Part shown: one piece after another, positions 1 to 8,931 of the stretch | How positions within the stretch are numbered: the stretch's first letter is position 1 | Layout: each line of letters opens with the position of its first letter | From: Compostimonas suwonensis | Lineage (GTDB): Bacteria; Actinomycetota; Actinomycetes; Actinomycetales; Microbacteriaceae | Direction of reading: 5' to 3' | Length of the DNA: 64,000 nt | Assembly (NCBI RefSeq): GCF_002797855.1 | Contig: NZ_PGFB01000006.1 | Coordinates: 94,997 to 158,996, forward strand | Notes under the pieces: generated by a model | Told to the model about the DNA's origin: nothing | Databases searched by the model: none | What the model saw: the letters and a program-made list of their open reading frames with translations, nothing else | Program-made: the position numbers and the translations under genes

Positions 1-124
1 CGAACTGCAGGAGCCAGTCGAGGTTGTCGTGCGGATCGGCGATGAAGCCGTCCAGGCTCGAGGCGACGTAGTACTGCGTCACAGCGGAGGCAGGGGTGGG
101 AGCGGAGTCGTGAGCGGTGGTCAT
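1..124 (-). CDS. Dihydrofolate reductase family protein (RibD C-terminal-like), N-terminal part only
   Basis: The gene starts at ATG 124 and runs off the left edge, leaving 41 residues. After a Ser/Thr/Pro-rich lead the sequence contains YYVASSLDGFIADP, the first beta strand and loop typical of the DHFR/RibD-C fold, followed by NLDWLL. These stand-alone proteins are NADPH-binding reductases whose substrates are mostly unknown. It is divergent from the merR-like gene, with about 90 bases between the start codons. Family assignment is fairly safe; function is not. Confidence 0.72.
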   Translation of the reverse strand, partial: MTTAHDSAPTPASAVTQYYVASSLDGFIADPHDNLDWLLQF

Positions 125-176
125 GGCAGGGACCCTATGCCCTGCCTCCGACATCGCTGACAGTCGCGGCATCCGT

Positions 177-207
177 TTGACTTCGAGTGCGCTCGAAGTC
201 CTATCGT
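177..207 (+). promoter_or_regulatory. MerR-type promoter with over-long spacer and operator palindrome
   Basis: A -35 TTGACT (177-182) and a -10 TATCGT (202-207) are separated by 19 bp, the spacing characteristic of promoters that MerR-family activators untwist. Inside the spacer sits the inverted repeat ACTTCGAG-TGCG-CTCGAAGT (180-199). The predicted transcription start falls at about 213-214, on the ATG of the regulator itself, which implies a leaderless mRNA. The spacing and palindrome are seen directly; binding by the adjacent regulator is inferred. Confidence 0.75.
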
Positions 208-213
208 TGCCGT

Positions 214-596
214 ATGCCCACTCTCGATGAGCGGCTCTCCATCTCGGAGGTCGCGGAACGAACCGGTCTGACCACACACACCCTGCGGTACTACGAGCGG
301 GAAGGGCTCATGCTCGAGACGGTCGACCGGGCGTCCTCGACCCATCGCCGCTACACCGAGCAGGATGTCGGGTGGGTCGTGTTCCTCACGAAGCTCCGCT
401 CCACCTCGATGCCGATCGCCCGCATCCGCGAGTACGTCGAGCTCGCCCGGGTGGGCGACACGACGAACGCCGACCGTCTGGAGCTGCTGCTGCGCCACCG
501 CATCACCGTGGTCGCGCAGCTCGAGGAGATGCAGCGCAGCCTGCACGCCATCGACTACAAGATCTCCCTCTACTCAGAAAGGACCGGAAGACAATA

Positions 597-597
<1 letters not shown>
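214..597 (+). CDS. MerR family transcriptional regulator
   Basis: 127-residue DNA-binding regulator. The N-terminal winged helix reads [19 protein letters not shown], the MerR signature, and a C-terminal helix rich in Leu/Glu would form the dimer coiled coil. No metal-binding cysteine cluster is visible, so it belongs with the organic-effector or redox subgroup rather than true metal sensors. ATG 214 is preferred over upstream codons because these lie inside the promoter palindrome. The stop overlaps the start of the aldo/keto reductase by one base (TAATG), so the two are co-translated; the regulator probably controls both genes. Confidence 0.88.
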
Positions 598-1574
<977 letters not shown>

Positions 1575-1595
1575 TCCCCTCCGCGTCCGAACCGC

Positions 1596-1670
1596 AAACG
1601 ACGGAGATTCCGCCCCCAATTGCCCCGAAACGCCGTTTTCGGGGCAAAATGGGCGGAATCTCCGTCGTTT
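1596..1670. terminator. Long hairpin between convergent genes, likely bidirectional terminator
   Basis: Outer 20-base arms at 1596-1615 and 1651-1670 are perfectly complementary. Inside them an 11-base pair of arms (1620-1630 and 1637-1647, TTGCCCCGAAA) closes on a 6-base loop. T-rich flanks occur on both sides. It lies between the convergent aldo/keto reductase and fadB-like genes, the position expected for a shared terminator. The arms are much longer than a normal terminator, so it may instead be a repeated palindromic element. Confidence 0.65.
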
Positions 1671-1720
1671 TGAGTAGGGGGAGAGCAGAGGGAGGAGAGC
1701 GGGAGGATGGGGCGAGGGAG

Positions 1721-3871
1721 CTAGTCCGTGCCGCGGATGACCGGGTGGTGGAAGGTGTCGCCGAAGACCCGCTCGCTCGCTCCGACGCGATCGAGGTAGG
1801 GCGTGGCACCGCCCATCTGGAACGGCCAGCCGGCTCCGAGGATCATGCACAGGTCGATGTCCTCGGGGCCGTGCACGACCTCGTCGTCGAGCATGCGCTT
1901 GATCTCGTCGGCCAGGCCGTCTTCGACCCGGCGCAGGAACTCCTCGGCGGTGATCGGCGTCGTGCCGCCGGAGACGAGCTTGACGGCCCCCTTGTCGAAG
2001 CCCTTGACCCGTCCCTTCGAGTCGCGCTCGAGCACGTGGCCGTAGTCGGCGAGCTTGTGCAGCGCCGGGCTCCCGTAGAAGCGGTCGGGGAACGCGGCGT
2101 GATGGGTGTCGAGCACGTGGGCGCCGACCGTGAGCCCCACGAGCTCGAGGAGCTCGAACGGGGTCATCGGCAGCCCGAACGGGGCGATCGCGCCGTCCAC
2201 GACCTCGAAGGGGGTGCCGGTCTCGACCGCGTGCATCGCCTCGCCGAGCAGCTTGGCGAGGATGCGGTTGACGACGAAGCCCGGGGTGTCGCGGGTGATG
2301 ACGGCGTTCTTGCGCAGCTTCGCGGCCGTGACCATCGCGGTCGAGAGCGTCGCCTCGTCGGTGTGCGGTGTGTGAACGACCTCGATGAGAGGCATCACGG
2401 CGACGGGGTTGAAGAAGTGGAAGCCCACGAGGCGCTCGGGGTGCTCGAGCTTCGCGCCGATCTGCTCGACCGAGAGCGAAGAGGTGTTGGTGGCGAGCAC
2501 CGCCTCCGGCGAGATGTGCTTCTCGATCTCGGCGAAGACGTCCTGCTTCACCCCGAGCTCCTCGAAGACGGCCTCGATGACCCAGTCGGCGTCGGCGAAG
2601 AGCGCCTTGTCGGTCGTGCCGGTCACGAGGGCCTTCAGCCGGTTCGCCTCGTCGGGTGAGATGCGGCCCTTGCCGAGAAGAGCGCCGATCTCGTCGTGGA
2701 TGTAGGCGACGCCCTTGTCGACGCGAGCCTGGTCGAGGTCGGTGATGACCACGGGAACGCGCAGCCGGCGCACGAAGAGCAGGGCGAATTGGCTCGCCAT
2801 GAGCCCGGCGCCGATGACGCCGACCTTCGTGACGGGCTTCGCGAGCGCTTTGTCGGGGGCCCCGGCCGGCCGCTTCGCGCGCTTCTGCACGAGGTTGAAG
2901 GCGTAGATGCTGGCCCGGAACTGGTCGCCCGAGATGAGGTCGGCGAGCACCTCGTCTTCCCGGGCGAAGCCCTCGGCCTTCGTGCCGCTCTTGGCGGCCT
3001 TGAGGAGCTCGAGGGCGGCGTAGGGCGAGCGGGCGACCGTGCCGATCCGGCTCTCGAGCGTCTTGCGGGCGATCGAGATCGCGGCGTCCCACTTGACCGC
3101 GCGCTCGAGCTTTCCCGGTGCGTTCGGGCGCTTGACCGTGACCGCGCCGGAGAGGACCCCGTCGGCCCAGCGGATCGAGTCCTCGAGGAAGTTCACGGAG
3201 TCGAACATCGCGTCGGCCATGCCGAGCTCGAAGGCTTGCGGCCCCGTGAGCATCCGGTTGTTCTTGAGCGGGTTCTCGACGACGACCTTGAGGGCGTTCT
3301 CGATGCCGATGAGGTTCGGCAGCAGGTAGGCGCCGCCCCAGCCCGGGATGATGCCGAGGAACACCTCGGGCAGCGCGATCGCGGGGGTCGAGGCATCCAC
3401 GGTTCGGTAGTCGGCGTTGAGGCCGATCTCGACGCCGCCGCCGAGCGCGAGGCCGTTTATGAAGACGAAGGAGGGCACTCCGAACTCGGCCTGCTTGCCG
3501 AGCACGAAGTGACCCAGCTGTGCCATCTGCTTGGCGGTCTCGCGGTTCGGGATCTCGCTGACCTTGCTGAGGTCGGCGCCGGCCGCGAGGATGAACGGCT
3601 TGCCCGTCACGGCGACGCCGTGGATCTCGCCGCGGCCCGCGCGCTCGCGCAGGGCGTCGAAGGTCGCGCCGAGCTCGAGGAGCGTCGCCGGCCCCAGGGT
3701 GTTGGGGCGCGTGTGGTCCTTGCCGTTGTCGAGGGTCACGAGCGCGAGGGTCCTGCCCCCGGAGAGCGGGATGTCGCGCACGAAGGAGTGCGTGACGACC
3801 TCGTCGTCGGCGAGCGCCGCGAGGGCGCTGAAGTCGATGGTCGCGTAGTGGCTGGTCGCAGTGTCGGTCAT
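1721..3871 (-). CDS. fadB: FadB-like multifunctional enzyme: enoyl-CoA hydratase / 3-hydroxyacyl-CoA dehydrogenase
   Basis: 716 residues with two domains. The N-terminal crotonase domain (about 50-260) carries both catalytic glutamates (GGGVEIGLNADYR and LPEVFLGIIPGWGG). The C-terminal dehydrogenase has the NAD-binding GVIGAGLMA near residue 365 and FHFFNPVAVMPLIEVV with the catalytic His. It performs the hydration and NAD-dependent oxidation steps of fatty-acid beta-oxidation. ATG 3871 follows the thiolase stop by five bases, so the pair forms a fadAB operon. It ends at the shared hairpin near 1.6 kb. Confidence 0.92.
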   Translation of the reverse strand: MTDTATSHYATIDFSALAALADDEVVTHSFVRDIPLSGGRTLALVTLDNGKDHTRPNTLGPATLLELGATFDALRERAGRGEIHGVAVTGKPFILAAGADLSKVSEIPNRETAKQMAQLGHFVLGKQAEFGVPSFVFINGLALGGGVEIGLNADYRTVDASTPAIALPEVFLGIIPGWGGAYLLPNLIGIENALKVVVENPLKNNRMLTGPQAFELGMADAMFDSVNFLEDSIRWADGVLSGAVTVKRPNAPGKLERAVKWDAAISIARKTLESRIGTVARSPYAALELLKAAKSGTKAEGFAREDEVLADLISGDQFRASIYAFNLVQKRAKRPAGAPDKALAKPVTKVGVIGAGLMASQFALLFVRRLRVPVVITDLDQARVDKGVAYIHDEIGALLGKGRISPDEANRLKALVTGTTDKALFADADWVIEAVFEELGVKQDVFAEIEKHISPEAVLATNTSSLSVEQIGAKLEHPERLVGFHFFNPVAVMPLIEVVHTPHTDEATLSTAMVTAAKLRKNAVITRDTPGFVVNRILAKLLGEAMHAVETGTPFEVVDGAIAPFGLPMTPFELLELVGLTVGAHVLDTHHAAFPDRFYGSPALHKLADYGHVLERDSKGRVKGFDKGAVKLVSGGTTPITAEEFLRRVEDGLADEIKRMLDDEVVHGPEDIDLCMILGAGWPFQMGGATPYLDRVGASERVFGDTFHHPVIRGTD

Positions 3872-3876
3872 CGCGG

Positions 3877-5073
3877 TCACGCCTTCCCGTTCCAGTTGGG
3901 GTTCTCCCAGACGACGCTTCCGCCCTGGCCGAGGCCGATGCACATGGCCGTGAGGCCGTAGCGCACCTCGGGGTGCTCGCCGAACTGGCGGGCGAGCTGG
4001 TTCATGAGCCGGACGCCCGATGAGGCGAGCGGGTGGCCGATCGCGATCGCGCCGCCGTACTCGTTGACCCGGGGATCGTCGTCGTCGATGCCGAAGTGAT
4101 CGAGGAAGGAGAGCACCTGAACGGCGAAGGCCTCGTTGAGTTCGAAGAGCCCGATGTCGTCGATGCCGAGGCCCGCCTTGCGGAGCGCCTTCTCGGTGGA
4201 GGGCACGGGCCCGATGCCCATGATCTCGGGCTCGACGCCCGCGAAGGCGAAGCTCACGAGACGCATCTTGGCGGTCAGCCCGAGCTCGGAGGCGGTCTCG
4301 GCGCTCGCGAGCAGAGCGGCCGTCGCGCCGTCGTTGAGGCCGGAGGAGTTGCCCGCGGTCACCCTGCCGTGGGGGCGGAAGGGCGTGCGCAACCCCGCGA
4401 GGCCCTCCATGGTCGTGTCGGGGCGGGGCGCCTCATCCTTCGTGGCCAGGCCCCAGCCGGACTCGCTGCGGATGGCGACCGGGATCAGGTCGGGCTGGAT
4501 CGCGCCGGCCGCGTACGCGGCGGCGACCTTCTGCTGACTGCGCAGGGCGAAGCGGTCTGAGCGCTCCTTCGTGAGCTGCGGGAAGCGGTCGTGGATGCGC
4601 TCGGCGGTCGCGCCCATGACGAGCGCGTCTTCGCCCACGAGCTTCTCGGCGAGGAACCGGGGGTTCGGGTCGGCCCCGAAGCCCATCGGATGCCGGCCCA
4701 TGTGCTCGACGCCGCCCGCGATCGCGAGATCGTAGGCGCCGAAGCCGATCGCCGACCCCATGGTCGTGACGGCCGTCATGGCGCCCGCGCACATCCTGTC
4801 GATCGCGAAGCCGGGCACCGACTGCGGCAGACCGGCCAGGAGCGCCGCCGTGCGGCCGAGGGTCAGACCCTGGTCGCCCTGCTGGGTGGTCGCCGCGATG
4901 GCCACGTCGTCGATGCGGTCGTGGGGGACGTTCGGGTTTCTCTCGAGGAGCCCGATCATGGCCTTCACCACGAGATCGTCTGCTCGAGTATTCCAATACA
5001 TGCCTTTTTCGCCGGCCCGCCCGAACGGGGTGCGAACCCCGTCGACGAAGACAACGTCAGCTCTTTCGGCCAC
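3877..5073 (-). CDS. fadA: Acetyl-CoA C-acyltransferase (3-ketoacyl-CoA thiolase)
   Basis: About 398 residues, cytoplasmic thiolase that cleaves 3-ketoacyl-CoA to acetyl-CoA and a shortened acyl-CoA. Catalytic residues are visible: the nucleophilic Cys in DRMCAGAM, the His in IAIGHPLASSG, and the second Cys in CIGLGQGG. Both candidate starts are GTG; 5073 gives the usual family start just before ADVVFVDGVRTPFG, while 5118 would add 15 unlikely residues. It is the first gene of the pair with the fadB-like enzyme. Confidence 0.92.
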   Translation of the reverse strand: MAERADVVFVDGVRTPFGRAGEKGMYWNTRADDLVVKAMIGLLERNPNVPHDRIDDVAIAATTQQGDQGLTLGRTAALLAGLPQSVPGFAIDRMCAGAMTAVTTMGSAIGFGAYDLAIAGGVEHMGRHPMGFGADPNPRFLAEKLVGEDALVMGATAERIHDRFPQLTKERSDRFALRSQQKVAAAYAAGAIQPDLIPVAIRSESGWGLATKDEAPRPDTTMEGLAGLRTPFRPHGRVTAGNSSGLNDGATAALLASAETASELGLTAKMRLVSFAFAGVEPEIMGIGPVPSTEKALRKAGLGIDDIGLFELNEAFAVQVLSFLDHFGIDDDDPRVNEYGGAIAIGHPLASSGVRLMNQLARQFGEHPEVRYGLTAMCIGLGQGGSVVWENPNWNGKA

Positions 5074-5146
5074 TCTGCCACCAACCCTTCGATCAGCTAT
5101 CGATCCTATGGTCGGCACCCTGGGCGGGAGAATCCTTTGACTGTTC

Positions 5147-6358
5147 CTACGAAGCGGATTCTGGGCTCGGCACGGGCGATTGGCGGGCTTCTACAAAGGC
5201 CTCCGCGATGAGCTCCGCGGTCGCCTCGCGCTGCCACGGGCGGGCGCCGAGCTCCTCGAGCCGTGCGGAGATCGTCTGCACGTCGAGCTCCTCGGGCGGC
5301 GTCCAGGCGATGCGCCGCAGCGTGTCGGGCGTCAGCAGGTTCTCGACGGGCATGGTGAGCTCCTCCGCCCGCTCGAGGATGGCCTGCCGGGCGGCCTTGA
5401 GCCGCACATCCGCCTCCGGGTTCTTGTCGGACCAGCTGCGCGGCGGCGGCAGGGTGTCGCCGTTGCTGCGGACCACGGGCAGGTCGTCGGTGGTGCGGCC
5501 GGTCTCGATCGCCGCCCACCACCGATCGATCTCGGAGCGGCTCGCGCGGCCGGTGAACTCGCGCAACGCGCCCAGCTCGCGCTTCGTCGGAGGAAGGGCC
5601 TTCGCCGCCGCGACGAGCGATGCGTCGGGCACGAGGCGCCCCGGCGACACGTCGAGCTCTTGGGCGAGCGCGTCACGGGCCAGCCACAGCTCACGGGCGG
5701 CCGCCAGATTGCGGATGCCGCGGATGGAATGTATCCCCGAGAGCCTCCGCCACGGGTCCTGACGCACGACGCGCAGCTCCTTCGCGAGCACGGCGTCGAA
5801 CTCCTGCTGGGCGATGCCGGACTTGCCCGCCTCGCTCAGCAGCTGGTCGATGCTGTCGCGGAGGTCGACGAGCAGCTCGACGTCGAGCGCCGCGTAGCTC
5901 AGCCACGACTGGGGGAGCGGGCGGGTCGACCAGTCGGCGGCCGAGTGCTCCTTCGCGAGATGGATGCCGAGCAGCTCCTCGACGACGACGCCGAGGCCGA
6001 CCCGGGGGATGCCGAGCAGGCGGGCCGCGAGCTCGGTGTCGAAGATCCGGGTCGGATCGAGCCCGACCTCGCGCAGGCAGGTGAGATCCTGGCTCGCCGC
6101 GTGCAGCACCCACTCCTCGCCGGCGATCACGTCGTTGAGCTCGTCGAAGCGCCCGACGGCCGGGGGGTCGAAGAGGAAGGTGCCGGCATCCCGCCGGAAC
6201 ATCTGGATGAGGTAGGCGCGCTGCGAGTAGCGGAAGCCCGAGGCGCGCTCGGCGTCGACCGCGATGGGTCCCTGGCCCGCCGCGATCGCCTTCACCGCCT
6301 CGAGGTAGTCCTCGCGGGTTTCGATCACAGTATGGTCAGCGAGAGTCGGGTCAGCCAC
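5147..6358 (-). CDS. rnd: Ribonuclease D with HRDC domain
   Basis: 403-residue 3'-5' exoribonuclease of the DEDDy group involved in tRNA and structured RNA processing. The exonuclease signature is present: Asp/Glu in AVDAERASGF, Asp in HAASQDLTCL, and Tyr-x3-Asp in SYAALDVELL. HRDC helices follow from about residue 210, with a second helical region after it, as in actinobacterial homologues. The start overlaps the end of the DUF3000 gene by eight bases, so the two are translationally coupled. Confidence 0.92.
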   Translation of the reverse strand: MADPTLADHTVIETREDYLEAVKAIAAGQGPIAVDAERASGFRYSQRAYLIQMFRRDAGTFLFDPPAVGRFDELNDVIAGEEWVLHAASQDLTCLREVGLDPTRIFDTELAARLLGIPRVGLGVVVEELLGIHLAKEHSAADWSTRPLPQSWLSYAALDVELLVDLRDSIDQLLSEAGKSGIAQQEFDAVLAKELRVVRQDPWRRLSGIHSIRGIRNLAAARELWLARDALAQELDVSPGRLVPDASLVAAAKALPPTKRELGALREFTGRASRSEIDRWWAAIETGRTTDDLPVVRSNGDTLPPPRSWSDKNPEADVRLKAARQAILERAEELTMPVENLLTPDTLRRIAWTPPEELDVQTISARLEELGARPWQREATAELIAEAFVEARQSPVPSPESAS

Positions 6359-6947
6359 GTTGATTCCGTTTTGTCTGGAGCAGGCTGACTCCGTCGCTCA
6401 CGGGCGGCAGACCGGCGAGCATGCAGAGCAGTTCGCCCCACCCCTCGACGTGTGCTGCGATCTCGTGATCGAGCGGAGACCAGGAGGCGCGCAGTTCGAT
6501 CTGCGCACCGTCACCCTGCCGGGCGAGCTCGCCGAAACCGGTCGAGATGATCTTGGTCGCGGTTCCGGATGCCGCGGTGTACCGCGCCCCGCGAGTGTCG
6601 AGTGCGTCGACCAGCCACGACCACGCCACGTCGGCGAGGAAGGGATCGAGTCCGATGTCGGTCTCGAGGGGCGCTTGGGCGAAGCACACGATGCGGAAAG
6701 GCCCGCCCCAGGCCTCGGGTTCGTCGGAGTCGTAGAGCAGCACGAAGCGCCCCGTTCCGAGCTCGGAGTCGGCGGAGTGGCGTGCGGGGGAGACGTCGGC
6801 CGCGAGCGCGGTCGCGTGCGGGGCCAGGCTCGTGGGGGCGGCGATGTCGTGGATCACGAGTTCGGCACGCGTCGAGGCCCGTGCGATGGAATCCAGCGCA
6901 GCCTGGAACTCCGGGGGAGTCCGGGGTGCGGTGGCGGATGCTGACAC
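6351..6947 (-). CDS. DUF3000 family protein
   Basis: 198-residue cytoplasmic protein matching the actinobacterial DUF3000 family; recognisable segments are DSDEPEAWGGPFRIVCFAQAP and DVAWSWLVDAL. Its biochemical role is unknown, but the gene is conserved next to RNase D in many Actinobacteria, which suggests a link to RNA metabolism. It overlaps RNase D by eight bases and is divergent from the alpha/beta hydrolase across a repeat-bearing intergenic region. Confidence 0.85.
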   Translation of the reverse strand: MSASATAPRTPPEFQAALDSIARASTRAELVIHDIAAPTSLAPHATALAADVSPARHSADSELGTGRFVLLYDSDEPEAWGGPFRIVCFAQAPLETDIGLDPFLADVAWSWLVDALDTRGARYTAASGTATKIISTGFGELARQGDGAQIELRASWSPLDHEIAAHVEGWGELLCMLAGLPPVSDGVSLLQTKRNQRG

Positions 6948-7018
6948 CCCTGAAGACTAGAGTTTTCTGCGGGCAGTTGTGTGCAGGCACGCCGTCGTGC
7001 ACGGCCGAGAGCGGCGAC

Positions 7019-7078
7019 TGCGGGAACGACTCGGGGAACGAGTGCGGGAACGACTCGGGGAACGGCTGCGGGAACGGT
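7019..7078. repeat. Five degenerate 12-bp tandem repeats in a divergent promoter region
   Basis: Five consecutive 12-base units at 7019, 7031, 7043, 7055 and 7067 alternate between forms such as TGCGGGAACGAC and TCGGGGAACGAG. They fill 60 of the 149 bases between the DUF3000 start and the hydrolase start. The 12-base period keeps an open frame, but no gene needs it. A regulatory or phase-variable role is possible but unproven. Confidence 0.8.
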
Positions 7079-7096
7079 CCCGCGAAGGGGGATGGC

Positions 7097-8320
7097 GTGG
7101 TGCGACGGCGATCGGCTCGTGAGCGTGCGTACTGGAGGGTCCCCCGCGCGGTCGGGGTGGCGCTGGCGGCCCTGGCCGGGATCGTGGGGGTGCTCGCCCT
7201 CGTGGTCGCGGCCGCGGCATCCGTCTCGGTGTACTTCGCCCGCGCCGTGGTGACCCCGCCGCGGCGACGCTCGGAGGACACCCGGGTGCTGGGCATCGAC
7301 GCGGGCGCCCACGAGATCGTGCTCACGGCGTCGGCCGACGCGCGCGTGCCCGGCGTGTACAGCTACTGGTTCGCGCAGGGCAGGGGGCACGCTCGGGTGG
7401 GGGACATCCTCTCGTCGCAGTCGAACAGGGTCACCCGCGAGCTGCTGGGAGTCGACTCCGGCGAGCTCGCCGTGGGTGTGCAGGGGCGGTTCAGCGGCTG
7501 GGTCTACCTGAACCCGCGCGACCTCGGGCTTCCCGTCGACGACGTCGAGATCGAGACGCCTCTCGGCCCGGCGCCCGCCTGGCTCGTGCCCTCCGCCGAG
7601 GGGGGAGACCACTGGGTCGTCATCGTGCACGGTCGGGCGGTGACGCGCGCGGAGGGCATCCGGGCCGTGCCCGTGTTCCGGGAGAAGGGCTACACGAGCC
7701 TGCTCGTGTCGTACCGCAACGACGGCGACGCGCCCTCGAGCGGCGACCGCCGCTACGGCCTGGGCGACACCGAGTGGCAGGACGTCGAGGCCGCCGTCGA
7801 CTTCGCGGTCGCCCACGGCGCCCGGCACGTGATCCTCATGGGCTGGTCGATGGGCGGCGCGATCGTGCTGCAGACCGTCACGCGCTCGTCGCGGATGGGT
7901 GTCGTCGAGGGGCTCGTCCTGGAGTCGCCCGTGATCGACTGGGTGAGCACCCTCGACTTCCAGGGAACCGGCTACCGTCTGCCCTGGCTCGTGAAGGAGA
8001 GCACCCTCGAGCTGCTCTCGCACCGGCACGGCGGCCTCGCCACGGGTCTCGCGGCGCCGATCGACCTCAAGCGCCTCGACTTCGTGAGCCGCGCGGGGGA
8101 GCTCACGCTGCCCGTCCTCCTGATGCACAGCGACGACGACGGCTACGTGCCCTCCGACGCCTCGAGGGCGCTCGCGGCCGAACGCCCCGACATCGTGACC
8201 TTCGACCCGTGGTCGGTCGCCCGGCACACCAAGCTCTGGAACTACGACCGCGAGCACTGGAACGGGTCGATCGCCTCGTGGCTCGAGCGGTTCGCGCAGG
8301 GCGAGCCCGAACGGGGATAG
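7097..8320 (+). CDS. Membrane-anchored alpha/beta hydrolase
   Basis: 407 residues beginning with GTG 7097, placed six bases after an AAGGGG ribosome-binding site. A basic N-terminus is followed by one hydrophobic membrane span (about residues 15-45), so the catalytic domain probably faces outward. The nucleophile elbow is GWSMGG; LLMHSDDDGYVP supplies the acid region and a late His completes the triad. The fold matches serine esterase/peptidase-like hydrolases of the S9/BAAT-like group. Substrate is unknown. Confidence 0.8.
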   Translation: MVRRRSARERAYWRVPRAVGVALAALAGIVGVLALVVAAAASVSVYFARAVVTPPRRRSEDTRVLGIDAGAHEIVLTASADARVPGVYSYWFAQGRGHARVGDILSSQSNRVTRELLGVDSGELAVGVQGRFSGWVYLNPRDLGLPVDDVEIETPLGPAPAWLVPSAEGGDHWVVIVHGRAVTRAEGIRAVPVFREKGYTSLLVSYRNDGDAPSSGDRRYGLGDTEWQDVEAAVDFAVAHGARHVILMGWSMGGAIVLQTVTRSSRMGVVEGLVLESPVIDWVSTLDFQGTGYRLPWLVKESTLELLSHRHGGLATGLAAPIDLKRLDFVSRAGELTLPVLLMHSDDDGYVPSDASRALAAERPDIVTFDPWSVARHTKLWNYDREHWNGSIASWLERFAQGEPERG

Positions 8321-8324
8321 CCCG

Positions 8325-8759
8325 CTACATCCGTTCGCGCACCTGGCGCTTGGCGCGGCCGAGCAGCGCCGTCATGCCGCGGATGCGCAGCGGCGAGACG
8401 GCCTCCATGAGCCCGATCGTCTGCGGGAAGTCGTCGGGCACAGCGAGCACCTCCTCGGCGGTGAGACCGGCGAGGCCCTGCACGAGGATCGAGGCGAAGC
8501 CGCGCGTCGTCGGCGACTCGCGCGGGGCGGTCGCGTAGAGGTGCACAACACGGTCGTCGTCGACCTCGACGAAGATGAAGACGGGCGACTGGCACTCGAC
8601 GACCCGCTCGAAGAGGTCGGGGTGGTCGCGGTAGCGCTCCGGCAGCTCGGGCAGCTCGTTCGAGAACTCGAGGAGCAGCTGGAGGCGGTCGGGCAGCTCG
8701 AGGGCGAGGAAGTCGTCCCTGATCTCCGCCAAGGCTGGTGCAAGGGTCGTGTCGCTCAT
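8325..8759 (-). CDS. sufE: SufE family sulfur acceptor
   Basis: 144 residues. SufE proteins take persulfide sulfur from the cysteine desulfurase SufS and pass it to the SufBCD Fe-S scaffold. The active-site cysteine is in RVVECQSPVF, and the family segments LPERYRDHPDLF and RGFASILVQGL are intact. The next minus-strand gene upstream is a sulfurtransferase, a pairing seen in Actinobacteria and consistent with shared sulfur trafficking. Confidence 0.88.
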   Translation of the reverse strand: MSDTTLAPALAEIRDDFLALELPDRLQLLLEFSNELPELPERYRDHPDLFERVVECQSPVFIFVEVDDDRVVHLYATAPRESPTTRGFASILVQGLAGLTAEEVLAVPDDFPQTIGLMEAVSPLRIRGMTALLGRAKRQVRERM

Positions 8760-8796
8760 CTCATCGATTATCCCACCTCCGGCCGCGACGGGGCAG

Positions 8797-8856
8797 GTCT
8801 GAGCAGACGCGGTCTGAGCAGACAGTGAGCAGACGCTGAGACGACACTGAGACGAC
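8797..8856. repeat. Five short degenerate repeats upstream of sufE
   Basis: GTCTGAGCAGAC occurs at 8797-8808 and 8812-8823, followed by weaker copies at 8824-8834, 8835-8845 and 8846-8856 (for example ACTGAGACGAC). The first two units are also near-palindromes. They occupy the gap between the sulfurtransferase end and sufE start, so they could be regulator sites for sufE or remains of slippage. Confidence 0.6.
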
Positions 8857-8899
8857 GGATGCCGGCCCCCGCCCTCGAGGGGCGTGCGACCGGCATCCG
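8856..8899 (-). terminator. Hairpin downstream of the sulfurtransferase gene
   Basis: Arms CGGATGCCGG (8856-8865) and CCGGCATCCG (8890-8899) pair perfectly, with a further GC-rich stem around CCCTCGAGGGG inside. It follows the sulfurtransferase stop by about 30 bases on the minus strand. No clear T-run follows, so termination is likely but not certain. Confidence 0.5.
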
Positions 8900-8931
8900 C
8901 TGATCTGCTCTGAACTGGTCTGAGGCTCGGG

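Noticed and set aside
2696..3961. 421-codon plus-strand frame
   Set aside because: Shadow of the fadB-like N-terminal half; no start signals or motifs.
7019..7078. CRISPR array
   Set aside because: Units are 12 bases with no spacers and no cas genes.
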